Shown piece after piece: positions 23,255 through 31,184 of a DNA stretch of 35,842 nt (position 1 is the stretch's first letter; each line of letters begins with the position of its first letter). The stretch comes from SIG603 sp964370115. GTDB taxonomy: Bacteria > Bacillota > Clostridia > Oscillospirales > Acutalibacteraceae. Under the pieces are notes generated by a model. That model had not been told where the DNA came from and did no database searches. It saw only the letters and a list, made by a program, of their open reading frames with translations. The stretch spans positions 1 to 35,842 of the forward strand of contig CAYJIA010000022.1 in NCBI GenBank assembly GCA_964370115.1, written 5' to 3'. Position numbers and translations under genes: made by a program.

Positions 23255-24376
23255 ATGAATCATATTGAAAAGTACATAGAAAATCACGTTAAAAAAGTCG
23301 AAAAGACAATAGAAGAGCTTGGGAAAATTCCTGCGCCATCACACAAAGAGGAAAAAAGAGCTAAATACTGTAAAGAGTGGTTTGAAAAAAATACAGGCCT
23401 TACAGCGTTTATTGATGAAGCTAAAAATGTGATATGCGAATATAACCCAGAAAATTCTTCGGAGTGGGTCGTGTTTTGCGCACATATGGATGTGGTTTTT
23501 CCAGATGAAACAGAGTTACCAATGAGACGTGAAAACAACTTGTTATATGCACCTGGAATTGGCGACGACACTGCAAATCTAGTCAATATGATGTATGGTG
23601 CTAAGTACATAGCCGAGTGTGAAAAAACACCGACAAAGGGAATTTTATTTGTCGCAAATTCCTGCGAGGAAGGTTTGGGGAATTTAAAAGGAACCCGCGC
23701 AGTATTTGAAAAATACGGCGATAAAATTACTGAGTTTTGTTCATTTGATGCATATTTAGGCTCGCTCACTAATGAAGCTGTGGGTTCTCATAGATATGAA
23801 ATTACGGTTAAAACTGAGGGTGGACATTCGTATGCAAACTTTGGAAATAACAATGCAATACACGCTCTATCTAAAATAATTTGTAAACTCTATGACATGC
23901 AAGTCCCAAGTGATTTGAAAGTGACTTATAATGTGGGCGAAATTAAGGGTGGAACGTCGGTAAACACCATTGCTCAAGAGTGTAAAGTAAGCTATGAGTA
24001 TCGCTCAGAATTTGAGAGCAGTCTTTTATACATGAAAGACGAGTTTTACAAAATAATTGATGAATTTAAAAATAGTTATGATGTAGAAATCACAACTTTA
24101 GGCGAAAGACCTGGCTCTTTAAAGAGAGAAGACAATTTACTAGAAAAATTCACCGAAAAAAATGTTGAACATATTAAAAAATATTATGATAGAGAAATTT
24201 GGATTGGTGCAAGTTCAACCGACAGTAATATACCACTATCAAAAGGAATACTTGCAAACACCATAGGGACAATTAAGGGCAGTGGAGCGCATACGAGAGA
24301 AGAAGTGATAGACCTAAATTCTATACCGCAGGGCCTTGGAATAGTACTGAGCATCATGAATGACTATGTAAAGTAA
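23255..24376 (+). CDS. M20-family metallopeptidase
   Basis: Zinc-dependent peptidase/deacylase of the M20 (PepT/CPG2/DapE) clan. The metal ligands fit: HMD (His77, Asp79), GDDTAN (Asp104 or 105), CEEG (Glu138, Glu139), SFDAYLG, and the C-terminal GSGAHTREE with the last His ligand. The dimerisation domain is inserted about residues 180-290, beginning SHRYEITVKTEGGHS. It is complete at 373 residues. It lies 13 bp after the PLP enzyme gene and 22 bp before the MFS gene. The family includes di- and tripeptidases and aminoacyl hydrolases; the exact substrate is not visible. Confidence 0.88.
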   Translation: MNHIEKYIENHVKKVEKTIEELGKIPAPSHKEEKRAKYCKEWFEKNTGLTAFIDEAKNVICEYNPENSSEWVVFCAHMDVVFPDETELPMRRENNLLYAPGIGDDTANLVNMMYGAKYIAECEKTPTKGILFVANSCEEGLGNLKGTRAVFEKYGDKITEFCSFDAYLGSLTNEAVGSHRYEITVKTEGGHSYANFGNNNAIHALSKIICKLYDMQVPSDLKVTYNVGEIKGGTSVNTIAQECKVSYEYRSEFESSLLYMKDEFYKIIDEFKNSYDVEITTLGERPGSLKREDNLLEKFTEKNVEHIKKYYDREIWIGASSTDSNIPLSKGILANTIGTIKGSGAHTREEVIDLNSIPQGLGIVLSIMNDYVK

Positions 24377-24398
24377 TTGGAAAATTGGAGGCGTAGAA

Positions 24399-25586
24399 TT
24401 GTTTAATAAAATACAAAAATACACCATGCTTTTTTGCCTTGTGTACTTTACGAGCTATATAACAAGGATAAACTATGCTACGGCGCTGATAGATATTGCG
24501 GGGACACTCGAGATATCTAATTCGCTTGCAGGTATTCCAGTGTCACTCAGCTTCATAAGCTATGGATTTGGACAGTTGCTATCAGGATATTTCGGGGATA
24601 AATTTAACAGTATCAAGGTCATAAGTGCAGGAATTTTACTTACCGCACTTATGAACTTCTCAGTAGTATTGACAGATAATATTTATGTCATAGCTATATT
24701 TTGGACGATAAACGGATTTGCACAGTCGCTACTATGGCCACCACTTGTAAAAATTATGCTGAGTGTTTTCCAAAACGAGCAATACAAAGTGAGTTGTGCG
24801 TATGTGCTCATGTCATCCTCGGTGGCAACAATTGCTATATATCTGCTAGTACCTGCTTGTATAAATTTATACAGCTATAAATTAGTATTTATAATAAGTG
24901 CTATATTTGCAGTAATTGTCCTTTTTGTGTGGTATTTTTATACTAAGGACATCGAACTTCAAGACATGGAAGTGAAAAGACAATCGAAATCTAGTGGGTC
25001 TGTAATAAAAATGATACTATCACTAAATTTAATTCCCATTTTAATAGTGATTGTTCTACAAGGAATGCTTCGTGACGGTGTTACGACATGGATGCCGACT
25101 TTCATTAACGAAGTTTTCAATTTTTCTGCATCAAATGCAGTGCTCATAACATCTGTACTGCCTGTTTTTAGCATAGTGACAATAATAATTACACGTGCTA
25201 TTAACAAGAAATCGGACAATGAAATTTTACTATCGGCTTATTTTTGGTGTGTTGCAACGCTCGCAGGTGTTTGCTTATTTATATTTATGGACAATATGGT
25301 GGTAGCGATATCTTCACTGACTGTGCTGACCTCCTGTATGCACGCCACAAATTTATTGCTAATAGGAAATTTACCCGCAAAGTTTGTAAAATACGGCAAA
25401 GTTTCGACCATTTCGGGTGTGCTAAATTCTTGTACCTATGTAGGAAGTACAATCTCGGCCTATGCCATAGCAAAGCTGGCAGAACTTTTAGGTTGGAGTG
25501 GAAACGTAATTATATGGATTGTAATAGCAGGCTTAGGTGCGGTGCTATGCTTTTTGAATGTAAAGCTGAATAAGAAGTTAAAATGA
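24399..25586 (+). CDS. MFS transporter resembling the organophosphate antiporter (GlpT/UhpT) group
   Basis: Twelve-helix secondary transporter in the cytoplasmic membrane. The N terminus (SYITRINYATALIDIAG) and GFGQLLSGYFGDKFN are typical of the OPA branch of the major facilitator superfamily, with SLLWPPLVKIM in helix 4-5. The cargo is unknown; in this operon an amino acid, peptide or related metabolite is as likely as an organophosphate. It is full length at 395 residues with a TTG start (GGAGG at 24385-24389). Last gene of the peptidase run, followed directly by a strong terminator. Confidence 0.85.
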   Translation: MFNKIQKYTMLFCLVYFTSYITRINYATALIDIAGTLEISNSLAGIPVSLSFISYGFGQLLSGYFGDKFNSIKVISAGILLTALMNFSVVLTDNIYVIAIFWTINGFAQSLLWPPLVKIMLSVFQNEQYKVSCAYVLMSSSVATIAIYLLVPACINLYSYKLVFIISAIFAVIVLFVWYFYTKDIELQDMEVKRQSKSSGSVIKMILSLNLIPILIVIVLQGMLRDGVTTWMPTFINEVFNFSASNAVLITSVLPVFSIVTIIITRAINKKSDNEILLSAYFWCVATLAGVCLFIFMDNMVVAISSLTVLTSCMHATNLLLIGNLPAKFVKYGKVSTISGVLNSCTYVGSTISAYAIAKLAELLGWSGNVIIWIVIAGLGAVLCFLNVKLNKKLK

Positions 25587-25627
25587 AAAGAGCCTTGATG
25601 ATTTTTATCTCTCATCAAGGCTCTTTT
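25586..25627. terminator. Bidirectional terminator between the MFS and pilin genes
   Basis: A perfect 16-bp stem (25586-25601 with 25612-25627) with a 10-nt loop, A-rich on the left and T-rich on the right. It can end both converging transcripts. Confidence 0.93.
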
Positions 25628-25634
25628 TTTTCAT

Positions 25635-26249
25635 TTAATAAGGATATCGCTCAATATCTACACCTATTTCGTCAATCCAAATGTTTTTAACACCATCATG
25701 GCCATATGCTGGAGTATGGGCAGAGGCGACTTTACCGGTAGAAGTGTCTAGATGAAACACAAAGCTACTGGATTTTCCTGCAGAAGACTGTGCACCTCCC
25801 AAATATCCCATTTGATCAGTTCCCCAACTGACTTTCTCACCCTCTACCATTAATAGGCCTAGCAGTATTTCTTGATATTCCGCAGGGTTAAAACCTTTTT
25901 GAACATATCCCGAAGTAGGTGTTAGTAGTGTGGATTTTCTTCCTGTAGCTGTCGAGGAGTTATACGCCTCTCTTACTAAAAGAACTCCAAAATGCTCATG
26001 GCTTTCATCATATCCCGTTGTCCACATGATTTCAAGTATAGTTCCCGCTGGAATAGGTGTGTCGGCAGCCGCGACAGCGACAATTGACAAGTCGACTATA
26101 TGCGTAGCCATGCTTAAATCGCTGGCTTTTTTTGAATCCTCTACAAATCTTAAATACTGTGGCGCAAGTACAGCGGCGAGCACTGCAATTATTGCAATAA
26201 CTATAATAAGCTCTACCATGGTAAAACCTTTATTAAATAATTTTTTCAT
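25635..26249 (-). CDS. Isolated type IV pilin-like protein (prepilin)
   Basis: The N terminus has a short basic leader ending in Gly8, then FTMVELIIVIAIIAVLAAV, the class III signal peptide and N-methylation motif of type IV pilins and pseudopilins. Cleavage after Gly8 leaves Phe1 and the conserved Glu5 of the mature protein (Glu13 here). One hydrophobic helix spans about residues 9-30, followed by a soluble domain rich in Gly, Ser and Thr with no cysteine (residues 31-204). That length is ordinary for a type IVa-like or type II secretion pilin. No prepilin peptidase, assembly ATPase or pilus platform gene is in the window, so it would depend on machinery encoded elsewhere. The start is supported by AGGAG just upstream. 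It has its own promoter, divergent from the hydrogenase locus. Confidence 0.88.
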   Translation of the reverse strand: MKKLFNKGFTMVELIIVIAIIAVLAAVLAPQYLRFVEDSKKASDLSMATHIVDLSIVAVAAADTPIPAGTILEIMWTTGYDESHEHFGVLLVREAYNSSTATGRKSTLLTPTSGYVQKGFNPAEYQEILLGLLMVEGEKVSWGTDQMGYLGGAQSSAGKSSSFVFHLDTSTGKVASAHTPAYGHDGVKNIWIDEIGVDIERYPY

Positions 26250-26280
26250 TTGAAACTCCTAAATTAAATTTAATTATCAA

Positions 26281-26310
26281 ATTATACATTAACTTAGCCA
26301 CAAAAGTCAA
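26281..26310 (-). promoter_or_regulatory. Putative promoter of the pilin gene
   Basis: Minus strand TTGACT (26305-26310), 18-bp spacer, consensus TATAAT (26281-26286). It points away from the hydrogenase promoter. Confidence 0.65.
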
Positions 26311-26397
26311 TTATATTTGCTAAAGAATTAGCCCAAAACATTGGATACTGAAAAGTGGTTATAGTAATCTGATTTATAGCTCTACTAAATTTTAACA

Positions 26398-26424
26398 GTA
26401 AAGAGTTAAAAAATAACTCTTTAC
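26398..26424. promoter_or_regulatory. Upstream palindrome overlapping the hydrogenase -35 box
   Basis: A perfect inverted repeat with 11-bp arms (26398-26408 and 26414-26424) around five A's. Its core GTTAAAAAATAAC is nearly identical to that of the palindrome at 26451-26472. It covers most of the -35 hexamer (26420-26425). No plus-strand gene lies immediately upstream, so an operator is more likely than a terminator. Confidence 0.6.
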
Positions 26425-26448
26425 ACTCGCATTGTATTATGTTATAAT
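26420..26448 (+). promoter_or_regulatory. Promoter of the hydrogenase locus
   Basis: TTTACA (26420-26425), 17-bp spacer, consensus TATAAT (26443-26448). Predicted transcription start near 26455, inside the second palindrome. Confidence 0.75.
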
Positions 26449-26450
26449 AC

Positions 26451-26472
26451 GATTGTTAAAAAAATAACAATC
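26451..26472. promoter_or_regulatory. Rex-like operator at the hydrogenase transcription start
   Basis: Inverted repeat GATTGTTA-N6-TAACAATC. Its inner 18 bp (26453-26470, TTGTTAAAAAAATAACAA) differ at one position from the clostridial Rex consensus TTGTTAANNNNTTAACAA. Rex is the NADH/NAD+-responsive repressor of fermentation and hydrogen genes. Occupancy here would block transcription initiation. The rex gene is not in the window. Confidence 0.6.
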
Positions 26473-26489
26473 ACATTGGAGGAAAATTT

Positions 26490-26732
26490 ATGGATATTAA
26501 AGTCTGTATAGGAAGTTCATGTCATTTAAAAGGCTCTAGGCAGGTAGTTGAAGAAATACAACGACTATTAGCGGAAAAAGACCTTAAAAATAAAGTTGAA
26601 CTTTCTGGAGCATTTTGCATGGGAAAATGTCAGCAAGGAGTTTGTGTTAATGTAGACGGCGAGATTTTTTCTGTCACACCACAAACCGTGGAAACATTTT
26701 TTGAACAGGAAGTAATTAGCCACTTTAACTAA
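26490..26732 (+). CDS. Thioredoxin-like [2Fe-2S] ferredoxin of the hydrogenase locus
   Basis: An 80-residue protein of the thioredoxin-fold [2Fe-2S] ferredoxin family (as in HydA-associated NuoE/HydC C-terminal domains and the T. maritima TM1420 protein). The four cluster ligands fit the family spacing: Cys6 and Cys11 (CIGSSC), Cys43 and Cys47 (CMGKC); Cys52 is an additional cysteine. It likely passes electrons to or from the hydrogenase-like protein encoded 20 bp downstream. First gene of the operon, with GGAGG before the ATG and a promoter carrying a Rex-like site. It is a single domain, not a truncated NuoE: the whole fold fits, and the start is clear. Confidence 0.85.
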   Translation: MDIKVCIGSSCHLKGSRQVVEEIQRLLAEKDLKNKVELSGAFCMGKCQQGVCVNVDGEIFSVTPQTVETFFEQEVISHFN

Positions 26733-26752
26733 ACAGAACAGGAGAGCGTGTA

Positions 26753-28435
26753 ATGGCAGAGTTTTTGAAACTAAAAAAATCAAATTGCAAAAATTGTTAT
26801 AAATGTATTAGATGTTGCCCTGTAAAATCAATTAGATTTTCGGGTGGCCAAGCCATCATTGTCGGAAATGAATGTATTTTGTGCGGTCAATGTTTTGTTA
26901 ACTGTCCACAAAACGCAAAAGAAATTACAAACAGTGTAGAAAATGTTAAGGTTTTACTGATGTCAGGCGAGCCTGTTATTGCCTCCGTTGCGCCTGCATT
27001 TATCGCAAACTATGAGGGTGCAGGAATAAAATCAATTGAAAATGCACTTAAAAAGCTAGGTATGCACTCGGCAGAAGAAACTGCAGTAGGCGCTACAATC
27101 GTAAAAAATGAGTATCAAAATAAAATAGACAATGACAGTCCCAATGTTTTAATCACGTCTTCATGTCATTCTATAAATCTACTTATTCAAAAATATTATC
27201 CAAAACTATTAACCTCTCTTGCAGACATAGTGTCTCCAATGCAGGCACATGCAATAGACATTAAAAAACGTCACCCAAATGCAAAAGTCGTTTTTATAGG
27301 GCCATGTGTGGCTAAAAAAGATGAGGCTAATTATTATGAGGGAATAGTTGATGCAGCACTTACATTTGAGGAACTTACACAGTGGCTAAGTGATGAAAAT
27401 ATTAGCATAGATTTAAATGAGCCTAAAGACAGCATTGAAAAGAGCAGGGCAAGGTTTTTCCCGACAACGGGCGGAATTATAAAATCTATACAAAATAAAA
27501 ACGAAAATTATACCTATATGGCAGTAGATGGCGTCGAAAACTGTATGAAGGCATTAGAGGAAATTGGGCAAGGTGAAATCAGCAAATGCTTTGTTGAGAT
27601 GTCTGCATGTGTTGGAAGCTGTATAGGCGGTCCGGTTATGGAAAAATACAGAAAAAAAACAGTTATGGATTATATAAGTATTGCTAAATATGCAGGTAAT
27701 GAGGACTTTGATGTTAATGAGCTTGACAACAGTGATAAAAAGAAAAACTTTTTGCCAATTGAGCTTAAAAATTTGCCACCGTCAAATTTCGAGATAAATA
27801 ATATATTAAAACAACTAGGCAAGGAAAATCCTGAAGACGAGCTCGACTGTGGTTCATGTGGATATAATTCATGTAAGGAAAAGGCGGCTGCAGTGTATTT
27901 TGGTAAGGCTGACCTTACAATGTGTCTGCCAACACTATATGAAAAGGCTGAGTCATTTTCAGATACAATTGTAAATAATTCGCCAAATGCGATTATAGTA
28001 TTAAATTATAACTTAGAGGTGCAAAGAGTAAATTCAGCGGCACTGGAGCTTATAAATCTAAAAAGAAAATCTGATGTTTTGGGAGAACCCGTCATAAGAA
28101 TTTTTGACCCAACAGATTTTATCAAGGTTCGAACAAGTGGACAGTCCATGAAAAACGAGCATAAATATTTAGCAGAGTACGGAAAGTATGTAGACGAAAC
28201 AATAATTTATGATAAGCAAAACAAGGTTTTAATTGGAATAATGCGCAATGTCACAAAAGAGACTGAAGAGCGTGTGAAAAAAGATGGAATAAGCAAGCAG
28301 ACAATAGAAACCACAAATAAGGTTATCGAAAAACAAATGCGTGTTGTCCATGAAATTGCATCGCTACTAGGAGAAACAGCAGCGGAAACAAAAATTGCAC
28401 TTACAAAACTTAAGGAGTCGATAAGCGATGATTAA
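26753..28435 (+). CDS. Sensory-type [FeFe] hydrogenase with C-terminal PAS domain (HydS-like)
   Basis: Order of domains: two [4Fe-4S] ferredoxin motifs (Cys12/15/18/22 and Cys41/44/47/51), an H-cluster domain (about 70-310), another [4Fe-4S] motif of the CxxCxxxxC...C type (Cys366/369/374/391), then a PAS domain (about 400-505) and a C-terminal helix. The H-cluster ligands are present: Cys138 in TSSCHS, Cys185 in GPCVAKK, and Cys286 and Cys290 in SACVGSCIGG. The residue before Cys138, a proton-relay cysteine in catalytic enzymes, is Ser137, and the usual CP after it is missing. That pattern, plus PAS, fits the group C sensory hydrogenases (T. maritima HydS) rather than a turnover enzyme. The stop overlaps the phosphatase start by 8 bp, implying a direct functional partner. 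Confidence 0.85.
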   Translation: MAEFLKLKKSNCKNCYKCIRCCPVKSIRFSGGQAIIVGNECILCGQCFVNCPQNAKEITNSVENVKVLLMSGEPVIASVAPAFIANYEGAGIKSIENALKKLGMHSAEETAVGATIVKNEYQNKIDNDSPNVLITSSCHSINLLIQKYYPKLLTSLADIVSPMQAHAIDIKKRHPNAKVVFIGPCVAKKDEANYYEGIVDAALTFEELTQWLSDENISIDLNEPKDSIEKSRARFFPTTGGIIKSIQNKNENYTYMAVDGVENCMKALEEIGQGEISKCFVEMSACVGSCIGGPVMEKYRKKTVMDYISIAKYAGNEDFDVNELDNSDKKKNFLPIELKNLPPSNFEINNILKQLGKENPEDELDCGSCGYNSCKEKAAAVYFGKADLTMCLPTLYEKAESFSDTIVNNSPNAIIVLNYNLEVQRVNSAALELINLKRKSDVLGEPVIRIFDPTDFIKVRTSGQSMKNEHKYLAEYGKYVDETIIYDKQNKVLIGIMRNVTKETEERVKKDGISKQTIETTNKVIEKQMRVVHEIASLLGETAAETKIALTKLKESISDD

Positions 28436-29603
28436 TTATTGTGCAGAAATTGGATATAACAGCTTAAATAAATATAAAGAAGAGCTCTGCGGTGATCAAG
28501 TGGAAGTTATCGAGGGAGAGGACGGCTCTACTACTGTGGTATTAGCAGACGGACTAGGTAGCGGAGTTAAGGCAAATATACTTTCGACGCTTACTGCTAA
28601 AATAATATCTACAATGATTTCTGAAGGATTGAGCATAACAGACTGTGTTGAAACTATAGCACAAACCCTGCCGGTTTGCGCCGTGCGAGGCATTGCCTAT
28701 TCGACTTTCACTATTTTTAGAATGCTTAACAATAACAAAGAAGCAGAGATAATACAATACGATAACCCAAAAGTGATTTTAATAAGAGATGGTGAGCACT
28801 GCGAAATTCCCTATAACGAGATGACCATAGGTGGGAAAAAGATTTTAATGTCTAAAATAAGTGTGTATGAAAATGATTTGTTTATTTTAATGAGCGATGG
28901 ATGTATACACGCAGGAGTTGGCTCAGCACTTAACTTTGGGTGGGATAGAAAAGAGATAGCAGATTTTATTGCTCCTCTAACAGTCGCAGGTTTTACGGCA
29001 AAAACGCTTAATACGATTTTGCTAGACGAGTGTTACTCATTGTATGGAGCTATTCCAGGCGACGACACGACAGCCTGTATGGTAAAAATCAGAAAGCGCG
29101 AGCCAATGAATTTGATAATAGGGCCTCCGTCTAATCATAATGACGCGGACAAAATGATGTCACTGTTTTTTGCAAAAGAGGGCAAACACATTGTCTGTGG
29201 CGGAACAACATCACATATAGCGGCAGACTACCTTGGAAAAGAGTTAAAGGCTTCATTGCACTTTGATGATTCTGGCGTGCCACCCATGGCCGAAATAGAG
29301 GGAGTCGACTTGGTTACAGAAGGAATAATCACGATAAATAAAGTTTTGCATTATGCAAAAGATTATTTTGCCGATAACAACTTGTACTCAGAGTGGAGCG
29401 TAAGAAAAGACGCTGCTTCCCGCATTTCAAGATTATTATTTGAAGAGGCGACTGACATAAATTTTTATGTTGGAAAAGCGGTAAATCCTGCACACCAAAA
29501 TCCGAGTTTACCTATTAGCTTTAACATAAAAATGCAACTTATTGACGAGTTGTCGCAGTATCTTGCGAAAATAGGGAAGAGAATAAAGGTAAGCTATTTT
29601 TAG
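28428..29603 (+). CDS. SpoIIE/PP2C-type serine phosphatase with unassigned C-terminal domain
   Basis: The first 220 or so residues form a PPM/SpoIIE serine/threonine phosphatase: metal ligands Asp23 (GDQ), Asp41 in LADGLGSG, Asp157 in MSDG and Asp212/213 in GDDTT. Residues about 225-391 form a second domain I cannot place. It contains conserved-looking CGGTTSHIAADYLGKEL (258-274) and DLVTEGIITINK (about 293-304). Genes coding for SpoIIE-type phosphatases next to HydS-like hydrogenases are known from clostridia and Thermotogae, and the likely role is output of the sensor. Its phosphoprotein target, often an anti-sigma antagonist of the STAS type, is not encoded here. The start overlaps the HydS-like stop (28428-28435). 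This is not the sporulation SpoIIE: no membrane segments are present and the context differs. Confidence 0.82.
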   Translation: MINYCAEIGYNSLNKYKEELCGDQVEVIEGEDGSTTVVLADGLGSGVKANILSTLTAKIISTMISEGLSITDCVETIAQTLPVCAVRGIAYSTFTIFRMLNNNKEAEIIQYDNPKVILIRDGEHCEIPYNEMTIGGKKILMSKISVYENDLFILMSDGCIHAGVGSALNFGWDRKEIADFIAPLTVAGFTAKTLNTILLDECYSLYGAIPGDDTTACMVKIRKREPMNLIIGPPSNHNDADKMMSLFFAKEGKHIVCGGTTSHIAADYLGKELKASLHFDDSGVPPMAEIEGVDLVTEGIITINKVLHYAKDYFADNNLYSEWSVRKDAASRISRLLFEEATDINFYVGKAVNPAHQNPSLPISFNIKMQLIDELSQYLAKIGKRIKVSYF

Positions 29604-29640
29604 ATTATCTTAAGTTTATAAAGAAAGGTTAATTGAGCAA

Positions 29641-31065
29641 ATGAATAAATTTGATACTAAAGTACAGTATTTGAAATATAAAGTACTAAGAGAAGTGGCA
29701 AAAAATGCGTGGAATGACACATTACTCGAGAACGTGACAAACATACCAAAAACTATTGTTTCGGGCAAAGAGTCGACAATGCGCTGTTGTGTTTATAAAG
29801 AACGAGCAATACTTTCAGAGCGCGTGCAAATTGCAATGGGCGGGGATAAAAGTAATAAAAACGTGATAGAAGTAATAGATATTGCCTGTGATGAATGTCC
29901 TTCGTCGGGTTATGTTGTCACATCCTCGTGCAGAGGATGCCTATCGCACCGTTGTTTTGATGTATGTAAGTTTGGTGCGATAACTTTTAGCGACAATCAT
30001 GTTGCTAAAATTGACTCAAATAAATGTGTAGACTGTGGAGCATGCTCTAGAACATGTCCTTATCACGCTATTATCAGCAGTAAAAGGCCATGTGAGACAG
30101 CATGTAAGGTGAAGGCGATTAAAAAGGGAGAGGACAATAGCGCAGAGATTATAAACGAAAAATGTATAGCTTGCGGAGCCTGTATGTATCAATGTCCTTT
30201 CGGTTCAATTGCGGACAAATCATTTATTTTAGATACAATTGATATGATTAAAAAGAGTGAAAACAATAAAAAATACAAAGTATATGCCGTTGTTGCGCCG
30301 TCGATATCAAGTCAATTTCAACACGCTAATTTAGGACAAGTTGTAAGCGGTATTAAGGAACTTGGATTTCACACTATTGTCGAAGCAGCACTTGGTGCAG
30401 ACGCTGTGGCACTTGAAGAGTCTAGAGAGCTTGCCGAAAAAGGTTTCTTGACAAGTTCGTGTTGCCCTGCATTTGTAATGTATATAAATAATGAGTTTCC
30501 AAGCATGGTGGAGCACGTGTCGCACAACTTATCTCCAATGGCGAGAATTTCAAAATATATAAAAGAGACAGACCCGAGCTCGAAAATTGTTTTTATAGGG
30601 CCATGTACGGCGAAAAAGGCAGAATTTCAGCTTGAAAGTGTAAAGTCCTATGTTGACTGCGTGATAACTTTTGAGGAGCTGCAGGCGCTTTTTGACAGCA
30701 AAGAGCTAGACCTATCTTCACTTGAAGAAGATGTGTTAGACAATGCATCATATTTTGGCAGAATTTTTGCCAGAAGCGGCGGTTTGTCTGATGCTGTTGC
30801 ACAGGCTATGAAGGAACAAAATATAGAGTTTGATTTAAAAGCAGAAAAATGTAACGGAATAGATGCATGTAAGGTGGCGCTCTTAAAGGCGTCGAAAAAA
30901 CTTGCTAATTCAAACTTCATCGAAGGAATGGCGTGTATTGATGGCTGCATAGGCGGTGCGGGCTGTCTAACGCATGGGCCAAAAGACAAGGCTCAAGTCG
31001 ACAAATACGGAAAAGAAGCGTTTGAAGTGAATATGCTTGACGCGGTTAAAGTTATGAATATTTAA
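29641..31065 (+). CDS. [FeFe] hydrogenase, group B type
   Basis: Monomeric-type iron-only hydrogenase, expected to couple reduced ferredoxin to proton reduction. The N-terminal region has a cysteine motif (Cys97, 100, 105, 109) and two ferredoxin-like motifs (Cys129/132/135/139 and Cys175/178/181/185), plus Cys151 and Cys155. The H-cluster domain has TSSCCP (Cys275 ligand, with Cys274 in the proton-relay position), GPCTAKK (Cys322) and EGMACIDGCIGGAG (Cys432, Cys436). The extra N-terminal segment before the ferredoxin part and the GGAG form of the third motif fit the poorly studied group B. At 474 residues it is full length. It follows the phosphatase by 37 bp with its own AAAGG site, so it is probably in the same operon and may be what the sensor pair controls or monitors. 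Maturases HydE, HydF and HydG are not in the window. Confidence 0.88.
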   Translation: MNKFDTKVQYLKYKVLREVAKNAWNDTLLENVTNIPKTIVSGKESTMRCCVYKERAILSERVQIAMGGDKSNKNVIEVIDIACDECPSSGYVVTSSCRGCLSHRCFDVCKFGAITFSDNHVAKIDSNKCVDCGACSRTCPYHAIISSKRPCETACKVKAIKKGEDNSAEIINEKCIACGACMYQCPFGSIADKSFILDTIDMIKKSENNKKYKVYAVVAPSISSQFQHANLGQVVSGIKELGFHTIVEAALGADAVALEESRELAEKGFLTSSCCPAFVMYINNEFPSMVEHVSHNLSPMARISKYIKETDPSSKIVFIGPCTAKKAEFQLESVKSYVDCVITFEELQALFDSKELDLSSLEEDVLDNASYFGRIFARSGGLSDAVAQAMKEQNIEFDLKAEKCNGIDACKVALLKASKKLANSNFIEGMACIDGCIGGAGCLTHGPKDKAQVDKYGKEAFEVNMLDAVKVMNI

Positions 31066-31118
31066 AAGTCAAAGTATTAATTAAGTTTCCAAGTTTATAG
31101 TTTTAAGATATTTTCACA

Positions 31119-31164
31119 AAAAAGACTGTGATAAATGATTTTCTTCATTTACCACAGTCTTTTT
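31119..31164. terminator. Bidirectional terminator between the hydrogenase and ABC operons
   Basis: A 20-bp stem with one mismatch (31119-31138 with 31145-31164), 6-nt loop, A-rich left and T-rich right flanks. It serves both convergent operons. Confidence 0.9.
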
Positions 31165-31184
31165 GATTTTAGATAATTAAAGCA

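Noticed and set aside
26398..26424. Reading the upstream palindrome as a terminator
   Set aside because: The gene to its left is divergent, so no plus-strand transcript needs ending there, and the stem overlaps a good promoter and has no T run.
28428..29603. The phosphatase as sporulation protein SpoIIE
   Set aside because: It lacks the multi-pass membrane domain, and its gene overlaps that of a hydrogenase-like sensor, pointing to a different role.
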